This document shows, piece after piece, positions 26,248 through 34,634 of a DNA stretch of 64,000 bases. The stretch spans positions 1 to 64,000 of the forward strand of contig CASEIV010000002.1 of assembly GCA_949288175.1 (NCBI GenBank), read 5' to 3'. A program made the translations under genes and the position numbers. Every line of letters starts with the position of its first letter. The first letter of the stretch is position 1. Under the pieces are notes generated by a model. The model worked only from the letters and a program-made list of their open reading frames with translations, ran no database searches and was not told the origin of the DNA. The DNA is from an uncultured Eubacteriales bacterium. Its GTDB lineage: Bacteria > Bacillota > Clostridia > TANB77 > CAG-508.

Positions 26248-27157
26248 TTATGTCAGCAATTTTTTCATATCATTTGGTAGAGGACAAGTAAAACATTGTT
26301 CTTTTTTTGTGACTGGATGAATAAAAGATACCATATAACTATGTAATGCTTGTCTAGAAATTAAATCAGAAGGATTACTATATAAAGTATCACCAAGTAA
26401 AGGATGACCAATATGGCTAAAATGCACACGGATTTGATGTGTTCTACCAGTTTCTAATTTACATTTTATCAAAGACAATGGATGTATATCATTTTGAAAA
26501 TTAATTTGAAATTCTTTAACAACTTCATAAATGGTTCTAGAAGGTTGTCCGCTAGTATCTATGCATCTTTCAATAATACTACCAGGTTTTCTAGCAATTG
26601 GTAAGTCAATGATTCCAGATTTTTTATCTAAGGTTCCTTTAACAATACAAAGATATTCTTTTTGAAAAATATTTTCATGCATTTGTTGACTAAATGCTTC
26701 TTGGATATAGGCACATTTTGCGAAAATAACTAATCCGAGAGGTGTTAAAATCTAACCTGTTAACAGGTCTAATCTTTTTTGGTAAGCCAATAGAGTCAAA
26801 ATAAAACTTTACACCATTTGACAAAGAATCAGCATAATGTAAAATAGAAGGATGAATCGCAATACCTGCAGGCTTATTGACAATTAATAACCATTCATCT
26901 TCATAAATTATGTCTAAATCCATTTGTGTAGAAACGACATTAGTATTATCTTCAGGATAGTCAAATTTAATGTTTAAAATATCATTTACTTCAAAACAGT
27001 TTCTAGTATCACAAATTAAACCATTAAGTGTGATACAATTTTCTTCAATTAATTTGGTTAATAAACGGTTAGAAATGTGTAATTCATTTTTTAAAAGTGA
27101 ATGTATATTTTCATATTTATTTTTATCATTATCATTAATACAATAGTTAAGTTTCAT
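26248..27157 (-). pseudogene. RluA/RluD-family rRNA pseudouridine synthase, frameshifted at the catalytic motif
   Basis: The N-terminal part has an S4-like RNA-binding domain, VNKPAGIAIHPS and the catalytic RPVNRLDFNTS. At that point an extra base shifts the frame (G at 26737 on the plus strand). Removing it restores TSGLVIFAKCAYIQEAFSQQ leading straight into HENIFQKEYLCIVKG, then GRTHQIRVHFSHIGHPLLGD and QALHSY at the C-terminus. Total length then is about 302 aa, as expected for the family. The catalytic Asp is still encoded but nothing after it. Real inactivation or a base-call error; the context is not a homopolymer. Confidence 0.9.
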
Positions 27158-27316
27158 TGATTCTAATTGAATATTTTTCTCCTTTTTTAAATTTCAAGAA
27201 TACTTGATATATCAAAGTATATACTATATAGTCTGTAAAATCAACGTATTTTGTAAAACAAGGAAGATTACTGTTGAATATATAATTACGATTACTATAC
27301 TTTTTACAAAATTTTA

Positions 27317-27345
27317 TTGACTTTAAATTTATTTGTTGATATTAT
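27317..27345 (+). promoter_or_regulatory. Sigma-A promoter of the pilin-like gene
   Basis: TTGACT-N17-TATTAT, 74 bp before the start codon. A weaker TTGAAT-N16-TATACT lies at 27274-27301. The gap 27158-27418 holds nothing else that I can identify. Confidence 0.6.
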
Positions 27346-27418
27346 TTTTATGAAAAAATTTTCTTACAGTAAAAGATTTTAGAAAAATAAAAACATAAGA
27401 GAAGAAGGGAGAAAACAA

Positions 27419-28729
27419 ATGAGAGAAAACTTAAAAAGTAAAAAGGGTATTACTTTAATTGCATTGGTTATTACAATTATAGTATTACTAATATTAGCAG
27501 GAGTGACAATAGCAACATTAACAGGAGATAATGGAATCATAAACAAAGCAACTGAAGCGAGAGAAAGAACAAAACAAGCTAATGCAGAAGAACAAGTAAA
27601 ATTAGCAGTAACAGCAAGCATAGGGGAAAATGGAAAAATACAAAATGGAGATTTAAAAACAAATTTAGATACAATAGAAAATATAAAAGAAGTACCAACT
27701 ACAATAACAGATTCAAGTTATCCATTAACAGTAATTGTGGATGGATATGATGTAACAATAAAAAAAGATGGTAGTGTATTTTTAGGAAAATGGAAACCAG
27801 GAAATCCAGATGAAGAAACAGGTATATATACAGAATCAAGTACAATAAATGGAGCAAGTGCAAATAAAAATAATCCAATAATTCCTGCAGGATTTAAACC
27901 AGTAAATGAAGGAGAAGCAAATTGGGGAGACGGAACAACAGATCCATTGGGCGTAAATAAGGGACTAGTGATAGAAGATGAAGAAAAAAATCAATATGTA
28001 TGGATACCAGTAGATGGAATTTTAGGAGAAAATGGAAAGACAGTACAAAATGCAGTAGATGGAGAAATTATACTGGGAAGATACTCATTTAACTATAGTG
28101 ATGGTACAATAGTTACATCTAGAACGCCAACAAGTTTGGGAGGAGCCTTAACAGACCCAGCTAATGATATTTATACAGAAACATCATCAGGAAATATAGG
28201 AGCAAAAGATATAGGTAAATTCATTAATAGTGTAAAAATAAATGGTGGATATTATATGGCAAGATTTGAGGCGAGCCAAGGTTTAAACGATGAAGTAGAA
28301 AGTAAATATGATAAACCAGTATGGAATAGTATAACACAATTAGCTGCAGCAGAAGCATGTCAAGGTTTATATGCAGGAATAAATAGTGATTTAATGAATA
28401 GTTATGCGTGGGACACTGCAATATTATTTATACAGAAAAATCAAAGTGAGGGAGAAACACCATATTCGATACAAAAAAGATTACAAAAAACTTTGGCAAA
28501 CACAGGGAAAGCTACAGATGGAACAAATTATGATGTAAAATGTAATATATATGATATGGCAGGAAATTGCTGGGAGTGGACAACAGAGACATCTAGCCGT
28601 TTTCCATGCGTTAACCGAGGAGGAGGATATATAGATAATAATAATAATAGAAGTGTAGGTTTTCGAGGGTCTAGCAATATAAATGATGGATATCTATACA
28701 ATTCATTTCGTTCAATTTTATATTTATAA
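27419..28729 (+). CDS. Prepilin-like protein with C-terminal sulfatase-modifying/C-lectin-like domain
   Basis: 436 aa. It starts with a class III-type prepilin signal: basic leader, KKG then ITLIALVITIIVLLIL, the usual peptidase site before I, without Glu5. A helix and a coiled segment follow. From about residue 150 comes a globular region with YVWIPVDG, ARFEASQG and, near the end, YDMAGNCWEWTTE and VNRGGGY. These are marks of FGE-sulfatase/C-type-lectin folds. The last 35 residues are very Asn/Ser/Tyr/Gly-rich. I infer a secreted or pilus-displayed binding protein. No RBS conflict (GAAGGGAG); its stop overlaps an ATG upstream of trmB. Confidence 0.85.
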   Translation: MRENLKSKKGITLIALVITIIVLLILAGVTIATLTGDNGIINKATEARERTKQANAEEQVKLAVTASIGENGKIQNGDLKTNLDTIENIKEVPTTITDSSYPLTVIVDGYDVTIKKDGSVFLGKWKPGNPDEETGIYTESSTINGASANKNNPIIPAGFKPVNEGEANWGDGTTDPLGVNKGLVIEDEEKNQYVWIPVDGILGENGKTVQNAVDGEIILGRYSFNYSDGTIVTSRTPTSLGGALTDPANDIYTETSSGNIGAKDIGKFINSVKINGGYYMARFEASQGLNDEVESKYDKPVWNSITQLAAAEACQGLYAGINSDLMNSYAWDTAILFIQKNQSEGETPYSIQKRLQKTLANTGKATDGTNYDVKCNIYDMAGNCWEWTTETSSRFPCVNRGGGYIDNNNNRSVGFRGSSNINDGYLYNSFRSILYL

Positions 28730-28746
28730 TGAAGGAGAAAAAATAT

Positions 28747-29412
28747 ATGAGAATCAGATACAAAAAATGGGCAAGACCAGAACTAGAAGCAAGTCCTTTT
28801 TATATAGACAATCCAGAAGAAATGAAAGGAAAATGGAAAGAATATTTTGGAAATAACAACCCAATTCATTTAGAATTAGGATGTGGAAAAGGGCAATTTA
28901 TATCAGAACTAGCATCAGAAAATTTAGATATTAACTATATAGCAATAGACTTAGTAGATGCCATGTTAGGTTTAGCCAAAAGAAATGTAGAAGCAAAATA
29001 TAAAGAAAAAAATATAGAACCAAAAAACATTGTTTTAACAAGATTTGATATAGAAAGAATCTTGCTAATCTTAGAAGAACAAGATGAAATAGAAAGAATC
29101 TATATTAATTTTTGTAATCCTTGGCCAAAAGGAAAACATAGAAAAAAGAGACTAACACATACAAGACAATTAGAAAAGTATAAAGTATTTCTAAAAGAAA
29201 ATGGAGAAATCTATTTTAAGACAGATGATGATGACTTATTCCATTCTAGCTTATTATACATGGAAGAATCAGGATTTGGAGTCGTAAAGAAAACTTATGA
29301 CTTACATGCAGAACCAATATTTGAAAAAAATATAGAAACAGAACATGAAAAGATGTTTTCAGAACAAGGAATTAAGATAAAAGCATTAATAGGACGAAAA
29401 AATGTCGCATAG
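28747..29412 (+). CDS. trmB: tRNA (guanine-N7-)-methyltransferase TrmB
   Basis: Methylates G46 of tRNAs with SAM. Motif I HLELGCGKGQFISELA, NYIAIDLVDAM, the substrate-binding NFCNPWPKGKHRKKRL, and YFKTDDDDLF. 221 aa from ATG 28747, which has AAGGAG about 10 nt upstream; ATG 28729 in frame overlaps the previous stop. The last codons and the TAG lie inside a GTCGCAT hairpin repeat, so the original C-terminus may have been replaced by the repeat. Confidence 0.95.
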   Translation: MRIRYKKWARPELEASPFYIDNPEEMKGKWKEYFGNNNPIHLELGCGKGQFISELASENLDINYIAIDLVDAMLGLAKRNVEAKYKEKNIEPKNIVLTRFDIERILLILEEQDEIERIYINFCNPWPKGKHRKKRLTHTRQLEKYKVFLKENGEIYFKTDDDDLFHSSLLYMEESGFGVVKKTYDLHAEPIFEKNIETEHEKMFSEQGIKIKALIGRKNVA

Positions 29413-29437
29413 GGTTCGTTTGTCTATGCGACATTTT
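29399..29437. repeat. GTCGCAT hairpin repeat, copy 1
   Basis: AAAATGTCGCATAG and CTATGCGACATTTT are perfect 14-bp arms around GGTTCGTTTGT. The same loop and arms occur in opposite orientation at 52078 and 52120. Here the repeat supplies the last codons and stop of trmB and could act as its terminator. Confidence 0.85.
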
Positions 29438-29458
29438 AAAGAAAAATTGGAAAATAGC

Positions 29459-29487
29459 TTGTAATTTATATAAATCCGTGCTAAAAT
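29459..29487 (+). promoter_or_regulatory. Promoter of pyrG
   Basis: TTGTAA-N17-TAAAAT, placing the transcript start near 29494, directly at the leader hairpin. Confidence 0.6.
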
Positions 29488-29493
29488 AATAAT

Positions 29494-29543
29494 AGATTAA
29501 AAAAAAACCGATTTTGAGGGGAAGATTTTTTTAATCTTTTTTT
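29494..29543 (+). promoter_or_regulatory. pyrG leader terminator (putative attenuator)
   Basis: AGATTAAAAAAA pairs with TTTTTTTAATCT across an 18-nt GC-containing loop (CCGATTTTGAGGGG), then a T-tract. It lies between the promoter and the gene, so most transcripts should stop here unless antiterminated. Further down, ATTGTAAAG pairs with CTTTACAAT (29556-29578), and ATACTTT can alternatively pair with AAAGTAT, giving competing folds. In Bacillus pyrG is controlled by CTP-sensitive attenuation; the mechanism here is inferred. Confidence 0.55.
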
Positions 29544-29642
29544 AATTGTAAAGAAAAATATACTTTATCTTTACAATTTGAGAAGACAAAGTATGTTTCC
29601 TATAAATTAAAATTCAGTTATTTTTTTAGAAAGGGGTATAAA

Positions 29643-31247
29643 ATGAACACAAAGTATATTTTTGTAACAGGTGGTGTTGTATCAGGCTTAGGAAAAGGAA
29701 TTACAGCAGCATCATTAGGAAGACTATTAAAGAATAGAGGGTATAAAGTAACCATTCAAAAATTTGACCCATATATCAATGTGGACCCAGGAACAATGAA
29801 TCCATATGAGCATGGAGAGGTTTTTGTAACAGATGATGGAGCAGAAACAGATTTAGATTTAGGACATTATGAGAGATTTATTGATGAGAATTTAACACAT
29901 AATTCAAGTATCACAATGGGAAAAATTTATCAAAATGTTATAGAAAAAGAAAGAAGAGGAGATTATTTAGGAAAAACCGTACAAGTTATTCCTCATATTA
30001 CAAATGAAATAAAAGAAAAGATTTATGGATTTGAAGATACAGACACCGATATTGTCATTACAGAAGTTGGAGGAACAGTAGGAGATATAGAAGGCGTTTC
30101 TATTATAGAAGCTATTAGACAAGTGGGATTAGAAAAAAATAAAGAAGATGTTGTCTATATTCATGTAACGTTATTACCATATATTTTTGGTTCTAATGAA
30201 ATTAAATCAAAACCAACACAACATTCTGTAAAAGAATTACAAAGTTTAGGAATTAAGCCAGATATTTTAGTTTGTAGAACAGAGCAAGATATTCCTGATA
30301 ATATAAGAGAAAAATTATCTCTATTTTGCAATGTAAGAAAATCAAGTGTAATTCAAAACAAGACAGCAGATTGCCTTTATGCAGTTCCTTTAATGTTAGA
30401 AGAAGAAGGATTAGCAAGAGAAGTATGTAATCATTTACATTTAGAGAAATATATTCCAGATAATACAAAATGGGAAGAAATGATTGAAAATATTAGAAAG
30501 ATAGACCAAAATAAAGTGGTTAACATTGGATTAGTTGGAAAATATGTAAAATTAGAAGATTCCTACATTTCAGTTATTGAAAGTTTATACCATGCAGGTT
30601 TTGCAAACAATGTAAAAGTAAAAGTAACATTAATTGATTCTGAAAACATTACGAGAGAAAATGTGAAAGAACAATTAAAAGGGATGGATGGTATTGTCAT
30701 TCCTGGTGGATTTGGTGATAGAGGAATTGATGGAATGATAGAAACTGTTAAATATGTAAGAGAAAATCATGTTCCATTCTTAGGAATCTGTTTAGGAATG
30801 CAAATGGCTGTTGTAGAATTTGCAAGAAATGTTTTAGGAATTGAAGATGCAGATTCAGAAGAGTTCAATAAAGAAACAAAAAATCAAGTCATTCATATTA
30901 TGGAAGAACAAAAGAAAATTGATACAAAAGGTGGAACAATGAGATTAGGTGCTTATCCATGTACTATAAAAGAAGGAACATTGGCAGAAAAACTTTATGG
31001 AGCAACAGAAATTTCAGAAAGACATAGACATAGATTTGAATATAATAATGATTACAGAGAAAGATTAGAAAATACAGGATTAAAAATTTCTGGAACTTCT
31101 CCAGATGGATTATTAGTAGAAATGGTAGAAATACCAGGACATCCATATTTTATTGCAGGACAATTTCATCCAGAATTAAAATCAAGACCTAATAGACCAG
31201 GACCATTGTTTGTGGGATTAGTAGAAGCTGCTAAAAATAGAATATAG
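29643..31247 (+). CDS. pyrG: CTP synthase
   Basis: Makes CTP from UTP, ATP and glutamine. The N-terminal synthase domain starts [20 protein letters not shown], with [19 protein letters not shown] and [10 protein letters not shown]. The C-terminal class I glutaminase has the nucleophile in FLGICLGMQ and the His-x-Glu in [10 protein letters not shown]. 534 aa, complete. GAAAGGGG RBS. Preceded by a 150-nt leader. Confidence 0.98.
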   Translation: MNTKYIFVTGGVVSGLGKGITAASLGRLLKNRGYKVTIQKFDPYINVDPGTMNPYEHGEVFVTDDGAETDLDLGHYERFIDENLTHNSSITMGKIYQNVIEKERRGDYLGKTVQVIPHITNEIKEKIYGFEDTDTDIVITEVGGTVGDIEGVSIIEAIRQVGLEKNKEDVVYIHVTLLPYIFGSNEIKSKPTQHSVKELQSLGIKPDILVCRTEQDIPDNIREKLSLFCNVRKSSVIQNKTADCLYAVPLMLEEEGLAREVCNHLHLEKYIPDNTKWEEMIENIRKIDQNKVVNIGLVGKYVKLEDSYISVIESLYHAGFANNVKVKVTLIDSENITRENVKEQLKGMDGIVIPGGFGDRGIDGMIETVKYVRENHVPFLGICLGMQMAVVEFARNVLGIEDADSEEFNKETKNQVIHIMEEQKKIDTKGGTMRLGAYPCTIKEGTLAEKLYGATEISERHRHRFEYNNDYRERLENTGLKISGTSPDGLLVEMVEIPGHPYFIAGQFHPELKSRPNRPGPLFVGLVEAAKNRI

Positions 31248-31269
31248 AATATATAATAAATAAGAAATA

Positions 31270-31310
31270 AGAAAACGGGAGGGCTATCTAAGAGACAGAA
31301 TAGCTCTCCC
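31270..31310 (-). terminator. Terminator of the minus-strand orphan gene
   Basis: Plus-strand GGGAGGGCTAT (31278-31288) pairs with ATAGCTCTCCC (31300-31310). Reading the minus strand the stem is followed by GTTTTCTTATTTCTTATTT. It may also stop pyrG transcripts. Confidence 0.75.
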
Positions 31311-31321
31311 ATTTAAAAGGG

Positions 31322-31786
31322 TTAAATTGAGGTCATATAATCAATGGCCTCTTTTTGAGATGAGAAAAACTCAACATTTTCAGTTTTTCTCATCTCTGCT
31401 TCAATCTCAGCTCTTTCTTCGGCTGAGATTGAAGCCAGGCTAGTTAAATCATAGCTAACACCTGCCGGTTTCAGCAGGAAGCTATCTAAATGCAGTACAC
31501 CATGATCGATTCCCGTATAAATCACGAAATCGTATTGATATGCCTGCTTTTTAAAAGCCTCGAGAAAAGAGAGAATTTCTTTATCTCTTTTCTCAGCCTC
31601 TTCTTCGGCCATTTCCTCGGCTGTTTTTTCAGCCTCTTCTTCGGCCATTTCCTCGGCTGTTTTTTCAGCCATTTTTTCAGCCGATTCTTTTTCGGCTTTT
31701 TTTCTTTTTCTTTCGGCCTCTCGTTTCAAGGCCTCTTGGGTCTCGGTTATTAAATCTGTCCGAATCCCGAAAAAAATTCCACTCAT
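31322..31786 (-). CDS. Orphan protein with an Ala/Glu/Lys repeat helix
   Basis: 154 aa, unrecognised. After a short N-terminus (MSGIFFGIRTDL), residues about 17-68 form a long charged helix. It contains two exact copies of AEKTAEEMAEEE encoded by an exact 36-bp tandem DNA repeat. A globular tail follows with YQYDFVIYTGIDHGVLHLDS and FFSSQKEAIDYM. Codons are unlike the neighbours (GCC, GAG, CTG, ATC and CGG appear often). Own promoter (31868-31896), 75-nt leader with two hairpins, AAGGGG RBS, own terminator. Function unknown. Confidence 0.75.
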   Translation of the reverse strand: MSGIFFGIRTDLITETQEALKREAERKRKKAEKESAEKMAEKTAEEMAEEEAEKTAEEMAEEEAEKRDKEILSFLEAFKKQAYQYDFVIYTGIDHGVLHLDSFLLKPAGVSYDLTSLASISAEERAEIEAEMRKTENVEFFSSQKEAIDYMTSI

Positions 31787-31798
31787 TGTTTAACCCCT

Positions 31799-31861
31799 TT
31801 TGCCAGTGTTACCTCACTGGCCCTTTCTTAATTATTTGTAGCTCACACATTGGTGGCTACT
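31799..31861 (-). other. Structured leader of the orphan gene
   Basis: On the minus strand GTAGC/GCTAC and GCCAGTG/CACTGGC form two hairpins between the promoter and the RBS. This could be protein- or ligand-responsive, but no known riboswitch is recognised. Confidence 0.45.
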
Positions 31862-31867
31862 ATATCT

Positions 31868-31896
31868 ATTATAGCACATTTTTCCTTAGATATCAA
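31868..31896 (-). promoter_or_regulatory. Sigma-A promoter of the orphan gene
   Basis: TTGATA-N17-TATAAT on the minus strand. It is divergent from the plus-strand promoter 40 bp away. Confidence 0.8.
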
Positions 31897-31935
31897 CAAA
31901 AACGGGAGAAGGAGAGAGGAATCCAAAAGAAAGTA

Positions 31936-31965
31936 TTTACAAAAACAATTCATATATGATATAAT
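31936..31965 (+). promoter_or_regulatory. Sigma-A promoter of the 32004 gene
   Basis: TTTACA-N18-TATAAT on the plus strand, 38 bp before the start codon. Confidence 0.65.
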
Positions 31966-32003
31966 AGTTAAGTACAAAAGCATATTAAGAGGTGAGAAAG
32001 AAA

Positions 32004-32336
32004 ATGGCATTGCTTATAATAGTATACGTACTAATACTTGTAATATTTGCCCTTATTGCATATGCGGTTATGCAAATCAAGTTATTTGGAATGAAAGTAA
32101 AAGACTTCTGGGGGTTTATTGAAGCAAACCAGATGTTAGATAAACTATATATGTTTGCAAAACAATACGAAAAAATGACACCACAAGAACAAGTGATTTA
32201 TTTATCAGAGGCAGAGAAAATATTTAAAGCATTTGATAAAGTACCAGATGAATTATGGGAAGAAGAATATGAAAAATATAAAGAAGTCGTTAGTAAATAT
32301 AATGATATTCGAATGTTAAGATGGACATCAAATTAA
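32004..32336 (+). CDS. Small single-pass membrane protein, unknown function
   Basis: 110 aa from ATG 32004, with AGAGGTGA upstream (a GTG at 31992 in frame overlaps that RBS). The N-terminal helix MALLIIVYVLILVIFALIAY is a membrane anchor or uncleaved signal. The rest is an acidic helical domain with MTPQEQVIYLSEAEKIF and WEEEYEKYKE, probably cytoplasmic. No family recognised. Ends at a terminator shared with the convergent stomatin gene. Confidence 0.75.
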   Translation: MALLIIVYVLILVIFALIAYAVMQIKLFGMKVKDFWGFIEANQMLDKLYMFAKQYEKMTPQEQVIYLSEAEKIFKAFDKVPDELWEEEYEKYKEVVSKYNDIRMLRWTSN

Positions 32337-32351
32337 ATAATCAAATTAAAT

Positions 32352-32400
32352 GATAAAAAAGAAAAATCCAATTTTGAAGTTGGATTTTTCTTTTATCATA
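32352..32400. terminator. Bidirectional terminator
   Basis: GATAAAAAAGAAAAATCCAA pairs with TTGGATTTTTCTTTTATC. It serves the 32004 gene on one side and the stomatin gene on the other. Confidence 0.85.
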
Positions 32401-32437
32401 TTTATAATAGAAGTATTTTTATAAATATATTATTTTA

Positions 32438-33367
32438 TTATTCTTCAATCTTTTTGGTTGGTTTCACTTTTTTATCATCAGTCATAACCTCTTTAATAGC
32501 ACCTAAACTACCTAAAGCACTAGTTGCTTCAAAAGGAATAAATACTTTATTTGCTTCACCTTCAGCAACTTTCTCTAAAGCTTCTAAAGATTTTAATTGA
32601 ACTAGTTTTTCATCAGGATTAGATTTTTTAATTGCTTCATAAACTCTTTGAATTTCTTGAGCTTTTGCATCAGCAACTTCTTTAATAGCTTGTGCTTCAC
32701 CGACAGCTCTTCTAATTTGAGATTCTTTATCAGCTTCAGCTTCTAGGATAGCAGCTTGTTTTTTACCTTCTGCAATCGTAATAGCAGATTGTCTTTGAGC
32801 TTCTGCTTCTAGAATTAAAGCTCTTTTATTTCTTTCAGCGTTCATTTCTTTTTCCATGGCATCTCTAACATCAGCAGGTGGCTCAATATCTTTAATTTCC
32901 ACTCTATCGATTTTACATCCCCATCTATCTGTGGCTTCATCAAGAACAACTCTTAATTTTGTATTAATACCATCTCTTGAACTAAAGGTTTCGTCTAAGT
33001 CCATTTTACCAATGATATCACGGATAGTTGTAATGGCTAAATATTCGATACCTTTTTTCAAACTTTGAATTTCATAAACTGCTTTTGCAGGGTCTGTGAT
33101 TTGATAGAACACAACTGTGTCAATTGTAATTGTAACATTATCCTTTGTAATAACACTTTGAGGTGGAATATCCATTGTTTGTTGTTTTAAGCTAACCACA
33201 CTTCTTACATGATCAAAAAATGGAATAATGATTGTAAGACCTGCATCAGCAACCTTATAGAATTTACCTAATCTTTCAATGATATATACCTCAGATTGTT
33301 TAACGATTTTAATAGACATAAATGCTATCACTAAGATGATAACAAGTAATATTATTAAAAAAATCAT
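32438..33367 (-). CDS. SPFH/band-7 protein, stomatin (slipin/QmcA-like)
   Basis: Membrane scaffold protein of functional microdomains. One N-terminal hydrophobic hairpin or helix (1-17), then the SPFH domain with VIERLGKFYKVADAGLTIII, DIPPQSVITKDNVTITIDTV and DRWGCKIDRVEIKDIEPP. A long Ala/Glu-rich coiled coil (about 175-260) leads to the oligomerising tail (EATSALGSLGAI). 309 aa. It follows the nfeD gene by about 60 bp on the same strand, the typical pairing in which NfeD partners the stomatin. Confidence 0.93.
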   Translation of the reverse strand: MIFLIILLVIILVIAFMSIKIVKQSEVYIIERLGKFYKVADAGLTIIIPFFDHVRSVVSLKQQTMDIPPQSVITKDNVTITIDTVVFYQITDPAKAVYEIQSLKKGIEYLAITTIRDIIGKMDLDETFSSRDGINTKLRVVLDEATDRWGCKIDRVEIKDIEPPADVRDAMEKEMNAERNKRALILEAEAQRQSAITIAEGKKQAAILEAEADKESQIRRAVGEAQAIKEVADAKAQEIQRVYEAIKKSNPDEKLVQLKSLEALEKVAEGEANKVFIPFEATSALGSLGAIKEVMTDDKKVKPTKKIEE

Positions 33368-33426
33368 AAAACTTCCTCCTTTTAAACATCCTTTTTTAAA
33401 ATTTATAAATACATATAAAAAACGAA

Positions 33427-33861
33427 TTATTTTGAAATTGGTGCAACAATTGCTCTAACACCATCGATTTCTTTTACTTCTACTTTTGTTCCTTTTTCAA
33501 TATTAGAACCATTAATACCTTCAGCAGACCATACTTCGCCATCAACTTTTATTTGACCTACACCATTAATAGAATCAATATCTTTGATGACAATGGCTGT
33601 TTTTCCAATAATGGAAAAGGCATTTGTTTTTTCTGTATTATCTTTTTTATGAACAAATTTTTTAACAAATGGTTTGGTAGCCAAAATTAAAACAGCAGAC
33701 AAAATAACAAAGACACTTGCTTGAATCATCAAATTATCTGTAAAGAAACTAACACACATTGTAATTAAACCTGCTACACCTAACCAGAATACTAAAAAAC
33801 CAGTTGTTATAATTTCTGCTATAAAAAATATTCCAGAAGCAATTAACCAAAATTGCCACAT
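33427..33861 (-). CDS. nfeD: Short NfeD family membrane protein
   Basis: 144 aa. Three or four hydrophobic helices in the first 75 residues (MWQFWLIASGIFFIAEIITT, then FLVFWLGVAGLIT) are followed by a C-terminal OB-fold (GKTAIVIKDIDSINGVGQI, DGEVWSAEG and KVEVKEIDGVRAIV). It lacks the ClpP-like protease domain of long NfeD. It precedes the stomatin gene, its usual partner; AGGAGG RBS. Confidence 0.92.
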   Translation of the reverse strand: MWQFWLIASGIFFIAEIITTGFLVFWLGVAGLITMCVSFFTDNLMIQASVFVILSAVLILATKPFVKKFVHKKDNTEKTNAFSIIGKTAIVIKDIDSINGVGQIKVDGEVWSAEGINGSNIEKGTKVEVKEIDGVRAIVAPISK

Positions 33862-34006
33862 AAATAAATCCTCCTTTTTTAAAACTCACACTATATATAT
33901 TATACTATAAAATATGGAAAAAATAAAGGGTTTTGGTAAAAATAGTCACAAGAATTATAGTAATTAACATATTTTTATTTGCAAATAAAATAATTATGCA
34001 TAAAAC

Positions 34007-34035
34007 TTGTAATTAAAGTGAAAAAATGATATAGT
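34007..34035 (+). promoter_or_regulatory. Promoter of the second pilin-like gene
   Basis: TTGTAA-N17-TATAGT, 30 bp before the start codon. Confidence 0.6.
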
Positions 34036-34064
34036 AATAAAGAATTTAACAAAGGAGAAACACG

Positions 34065-34568
34065 ATGAAAAATTTAAATAAAAAAGTAATAAATTATGAA
34101 AAAGGAATTACTTTATTAGCACTGGTTATTACAATAGTTGTTTTAATTATATTAGCCAGCATAACGATAAATATCGGCAAAGATGGAATAAAAGAATCTA
34201 AAGAAAATACCATGTTAAGTGAATTAGGAATGGTTCAAAATGCGATATTACAAAGAAAAACAAAAGCAGACTTAACAAATGAAGGTTATCCAGGAGAAAC
34301 AATTACAGAAGCCAATATCAATTTAGAAGAGACCATACAAGAAATCAATGATAATAGAGCTTCAGGAGAAGAAGAAATTAGTAGAAAAGATAGTGATGAT
34401 AGCCATTATTATTTTTTATCAACTGAAAATGGAGGTCTAGAAGAATTAGGTATTACCAATTCAGAAGATGCATATATTGTAAATTATGAAACAGGAGAAG
34501 TTATCAATTATACGACAAAATTAACAGGAACAGGAAAACCTTTATACATTTATGCCAGAGAGAAATAG
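34065..34568 (+). CDS. Prepilin-like protein
   Basis: 167 aa. Leader MKNLNKKVINYEKG is followed by ITLLALVITIVVLIILASIT, the same type III-like signal as the 27419 protein and again without Glu5. The mature domain is acidic with ENGGLEELGI and ends in KPLYIYAREK. No pilus ATPase, peptidase or platform gene is in the window, so assembly must rely on genes elsewhere or the protein is a membrane-held pseudopilin. Monocistronic, then a 66-bp gap to murB. Confidence 0.82.
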   Translation: MKNLNKKVINYEKGITLLALVITIVVLIILASITINIGKDGIKESKENTMLSELGMVQNAILQRKTKADLTNEGYPGETITEANINLEETIQEINDNRASGEEEISRKDSDDSHYYFLSTENGGLEELGITNSEDAYIVNYETGEVINYTTKLTGTGKPLYIYAREK

Positions 34569-34634
34569 AAAGATTTTAAATAGGTGAAAGTGAATTTAGA
34601 TATTCAAAAGGAAGATTAAAAAAGGAGGGAGTTT

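Noticed and set aside
27980..28729. A complete diversity-generating retroelement
   Set aside because: Only a possible variable-type domain is present; no reverse transcriptase, template repeat or accessory gene occurs in the window.
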